This document shows, piece after piece, positions 60,673 through 64,000 of a stretch of 64,000 nucleotides of DNA (positions are counted from its first letter, which is position 1; each line of letters begins with the position of its first letter). The notes under the pieces are model-generated. The model made no database searches. It was given only the letters and a program-made list of their open reading frames with translations, and had not been told where the DNA came from. Both the position numbers and the translations under genes were made by a program. The stretch spans positions 160,978 through 224,977 of the forward strand of contig JAAGOF010000251.1 of assembly GCA_010645155.1 (NCBI GenBank), in the 5' to 3' direction. Origin of the DNA: Tigriopus japonicus (Eukaryota > Arthropoda > Copepoda > Harpacticoida > Harpacticidae).

Positions 60673-62207
60673 GTTGGAGAAATGTTTCAAAGTAGGATGA
60701 ATTTTCTGTGGAAAGCTACTCCCTTTTATTCTAAATCTTTCTCGTTTGTAACACTTGTGTCTGGCGTTAACAGTTTTGGCAATGAACAATTTGGCAGACA
60801 ATTAGTGTTTCCTTAAATCCCTAAAATATGCCTGAAATCTAGCAGAAGAGTAAATATCATGAGCAAAAAACATGAGCACGTTTATTGCCTTTTGTTGCAA
60901 ATACACAAGAATACATATGATAAAAAAACAACCATTTTAATTGTAGATTGCTCAAGTGAAGGAAATTAAAAAAAAGCACTCAATGCGTATTAACAAACTT
61001 AATTTCGATGTTGATGGAATATATCCAAGGCAATTAAAATCAAATAGTATTTCAATGTCGAGGGAATAGCACGAAAACAATTTACCAAGGAAACGTTATA
61101 TTTACAAGGAATTCAATTTCATTTACTTTTACACAATTACTCTACTATAGACAATGGATATCACAATTTCAAAATGTTTCGATTTCCATTAAAAAATGTC
61201 TTATATCGAAATTCAGAAATCTGTTAAAGCAATTCTAATAAGTCATTATTACGTATTTGATTGGCAACATTCATATGATGATCAAGTCATCCATAGAAAA
61301 AGAAAAATGTTCAAGATATTCCGTCTAGGTTTACCCATAAAAAGTTAGAGTAAATTATCTTTTAGTTGTTATTTAAAGAAGCTTTGTGTGCATAACCTCT
61401 ACAAAACAAAATGGTGCAATGCGTGGTACTTTCTTGATTTTTTTGAAAATTAAGGAAGGTAAATGCTTTTTTTTTGGAGCGATTGGGTTTATTTCCTCGA
61501 GAAATGAAAGCTCTCTAGGAATCCCTAACAACAGGTTCATTAAAGCTCGTGTTGGGACACTTTTGAAACACCTGATATTGCAGTCGTAAACAATGACAAC
61601 CTATTGATTGTCAGTAGAGGCAATTTGCTTAACGATCTCAAGAGGTAAAATAGCTAAAATATCTGATGAATAAGTGTGAGGGATTCTTTGACGTTTATGC
61701 CATGGATATGTTTTACTCTTTTTCTCTTTCAGTCGAAGTATGAAATAATTTTTTGAAATTTTCTTTGTACCCTTTGGAAACTTATTTTGAAAACCAAATA
61801 CTTTCAAATACTTTCAATGAATTCAAGTAAAGCAATGATATAGGTATCCTCATCCTTGCTTTACCTTTTGTAAAGAAATTGTTAAGTAAATTTTGTGTTG
61901 TCAAACCTTGTTTCAGTTAAAAAACTGGAATATTTCGACAATTTTGACCTGGAAGTTATGCAAAGAGAACGTAAGAATAAAAAAAGGCAAACAAACTAGG
62001 TTAAAGTGACAAATTCAAACGACTGAAATTGCACATCAGCATACGTACGTGTAATGGTGGCAAAAAAGTCAAAGGTTGTCACGTTTTCTCGATTATTGGA
62101 AGTAATGGCCAAATTGGCGGTCTAGTACATATGGTCAAAAAGACCAATTTGTCCAATTGGAATTTTCAGGCTTAACTAAGATCATCCTTCTTAAAACGGC
62201 AGTCTTA
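60673..62207. other. Upstream of the SOUL gene, no gene seen
   Basis: AT-rich DNA that should include the SOUL promoter. No TATA box or initiator could be chosen with confidence. Confidence 0.5.
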
Positions 62208-62215
62208 CTTAAGAG

Positions 62216-62505
62216 CTAGTGATGGACTGAAAGGGATCAAAACCGAAACTCTTGAAAGAAAAATAATGTGCAAGCAAAATTCTCCTTGAACTTTAGGTTG
62301 ATCATTTGTACGATGTTGGTAATTCTAAATAATAATAAAACAAAAATTGAATTTCAGATGGTTTTGGAACAAAACCTGTTCGAATATGTTTTCAAATTAA
62401 TTGCCTTATGGTGTATGTGTGCTTTCTGTTTCGGTAAGCATAATCAAAACTGAAACAAGAGTTTCGACAAAAAAAAATGGCTTAAGCTCTTTCGGATCGG
62501 TCACT
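62216..62505. mobile_element. hAT-like MITE (AGTGATGGACCGAAA family), copy 2
   Basis: About 290 bp flanked by CTTAAGAG (62208-62215) and CTTAAGAC (62506-62513), seven of eight bases matching. Ends are TAGTGATGGACTGAAAGG and, reversed from the right, AGTGACCGATCCGAAAG. Confidence 0.7.
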
Positions 62506-63039
62506 CTTAAGACTATTTGTTTGCGAATAGAAACGCAAAAAAGACACAGCAATGATAATGAAAATTTCAATGTTCAAGGTATTAAGCATTTGACAGATGG
62601 ATTTCAACGTTTAATGACTTTCCTCTAAAAAAAACTTACCGGTTGTTGTCGTAAAGCATTCATTTTTTCCTCAAGTGTCAGCTTTTGTTATATTTAGTGC
62701 TGAGTTGAAAACCACTCGTAATCTGAAACAGATGACGAAAGGAACCTTTGGAAAGAGTGACACATACGTATTTGACATATTTGCAAAATTTAAATTTTCG
62801 TTTTCGCAATTACGAAACAAATAAATCGTCGATAGATTTATTGGTCTCCTTTGTTAATTTAGTTTTTTTTCTTTCACATTTTTTTAAGACGAAGTACGGT
62901 GTGATTTTTGTCTTTTGGAACAGCTTCAAGACATTAATCAAGTTTTCATTTTGCTCTCAGCATTTCAACATTTAAAGCTATAGATTTGATTAACATTTTA
63001 AGAAGATGATGGCAAAAATCAGCTACATACAGGCAGAGT

Positions 63040-63290
63040 TGGGGAGTAATTGTAATTGCAATTACAATTACATGTCATTGCAATTACACTTACGTAATTA
63101 CCATTACAATTACGAAATTTCAATTACAATTACATGAAATTGCAATTACAGTTACGTAATTTCAATTATTTTCATTCATAATTTCATTGTATGTAATTGC
63201 AATCACAATTACATGTAATTGTAATTAATTACATTTTTGGCCATGTCATTGACGAACTTTCAATTACAAATTACCAATTACTTTTCAAAA
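63040..63290. repeat. AATTAC-rich irregular minisatellite
   Basis: Dozens of interleaved AATTAC and GTAATTG motifs, partly palindromic. A thinner relative is at 6365-6505 in integrin intron 4. Confidence 0.75.
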
Positions 63291-63792
63291 TCTTACTTCC
63301 TCAAATTAGCCATAGAACCAATTTATCAGTTTTTAATTGCAAAATGAATTATTTTGTCATCAATTTGCGGTCAATGTGATGCCACAAAGAGGTAGCTTTT
63401 GTTACAATACACACCCAAGCTTTGATGTTTAAATGCTTTAAAACTACAAGAGCTTTTCACAATGATTTTTGTGTCAGGATTTAGTGCTTTTCACAACCAA
63501 GGGCAGACAAATGAGGTGCAAAAATAAGGCTTTAAAACATCATTACACTTGATATGTATGTAAAAAGTTCGTGTTTTCTGAAAAAGAAAAATATGCCTTG
63601 TGATTTTACAATATTTTTGATATTTAAGCCCGTTCATAAGCTTTTGATTTTTGTAAATCACTCTTTCCAATTAACCTTTCAGGCATTATAAGTTGCCAGT
63701 TCGTGCATCGCTACTTAAAAATGGCAGATCTGTTTCTTTTTCATCGTTTTGAAAAGGCAAAAGGGTGAAAGAGACGGAAGAATTGTTATTGA

Positions 63793-63892
63793 CATGTAAT
63801 TGTCATGTAATTGTCATGTAATTGTGGAGGCCCTAAAAAAAAATGGAGGCCCAAAAAAAAAATGGAGGCCCTAAAAAATTAGGGCCTCCATT
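63793..63892. repeat. Short tandem and inverted repeats
   Basis: Three copies of ACATGTAATTGTC-like units, then three GGAGGCCC-(C/T)AAAAAA units followed by an inverted one (TTAGGGCCTCCAT). The last pair can form a hairpin. Confidence 0.7.
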
Positions 63893-63898
63893 GATTCC

Positions 63899-64000
63899 AA
63901 TCAGTTAGAGAAGGAAAGTAGAGTGATCCAGAAGGTTAAGACTGATCCAAAGGCGTTTTTCTCGTTTGCGAATACAAAGAGAAAAATGAAGCATCCTGTA
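63899..64000 (+). pseudogene. LINE ORF2 fragment cut by the window edge
   Basis: The plus strand reads QLEKESRVIQKVKTDPKAFF, then SFANTKRKMKHPV. This matches the region before the reverse transcriptase core of non-LTR elements (..I.....NPKAFW.Y..SKRK). It is open to the last base, so it may continue as a longer copy to the right. Confidence 0.6.

Noticed and set aside
63040..63290. CRISPR-like array of short repeats
   Set aside because: Units are irregular and interleaved with no spacers, and the DNA is animal.

Overview
This window looks like nuclear DNA from a bilaterian animal, most likely an arthropod and possibly a crustacean such as a copepod. That placement is an inference from gene families and repeat style; no marker fixes the species. 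The DNA is AT-rich. Genes are split by GT-AG introns, poly(A) signals are visible, and there is no operon structure. Five protein genes are supported. Together they cover only a few kb of coding sequence; the rest is introns and intergenic DNA full of small, often nested transposable elements.

Layout. (1) 173-16071, minus: an integrin alpha gene in at least 11 exons; its 3' part (end of calf-1, calf-2, membrane segment, tail) lies beyond the left edge. (2) 8331-9533, plus: a two-exon FkbM-type methyltransferase nested in integrin intron 2. (3) 17163-17837, plus: an intronless nanos-type zinc-finger gene, head-to-head with the integrin gene across about 1.1 kb. (4) 26574-45800, minus: a complete seven-exon class A GPCR resembling FMRFamide-type receptors. 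(5) 59612-60672, minus: a complete five-exon SOUL/HEBP-type haem-binding protein with a signal peptide. The stretch 45801-59590 has no gene I can recognise.

Mobile DNA. Several insertions can be delimited to the base because their target-site duplications survive. These are a 249-bp hAT-like MITE (8-bp duplication), a 543-bp hAT-like element (8 bp), a 451-bp hAT-like MITE inside a mariner transposase (7 of 8 bp), a 2,369-bp non-coding element with a 9-bp duplication, and a 452-464 bp fold-back family with 7-bp duplications at three copies. A dimeric tRNA-derived SINE carries the same 3' tail as LINE fragments elsewhere in the window, suggesting a SINE that borrowed its partner LINE's tail. 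A 174-bp near-perfect hairpin sits 8 bp from a 1.4-kb segment bounded by 23-bp inverted repeats; this is the least explained structure here.

The genes have no evident shared pathway. The integrin acts in adhesion, the GPCR in neuropeptide sensing, nanos in germline or posterior translational repression, the SOUL protein in secreted haem or tetrapyrrole binding, and the FkbM protein probably in a secretory-pathway methylation. All exon joins were worked out by hand from splice signals, phase and family resemblance, without transcript evidence.
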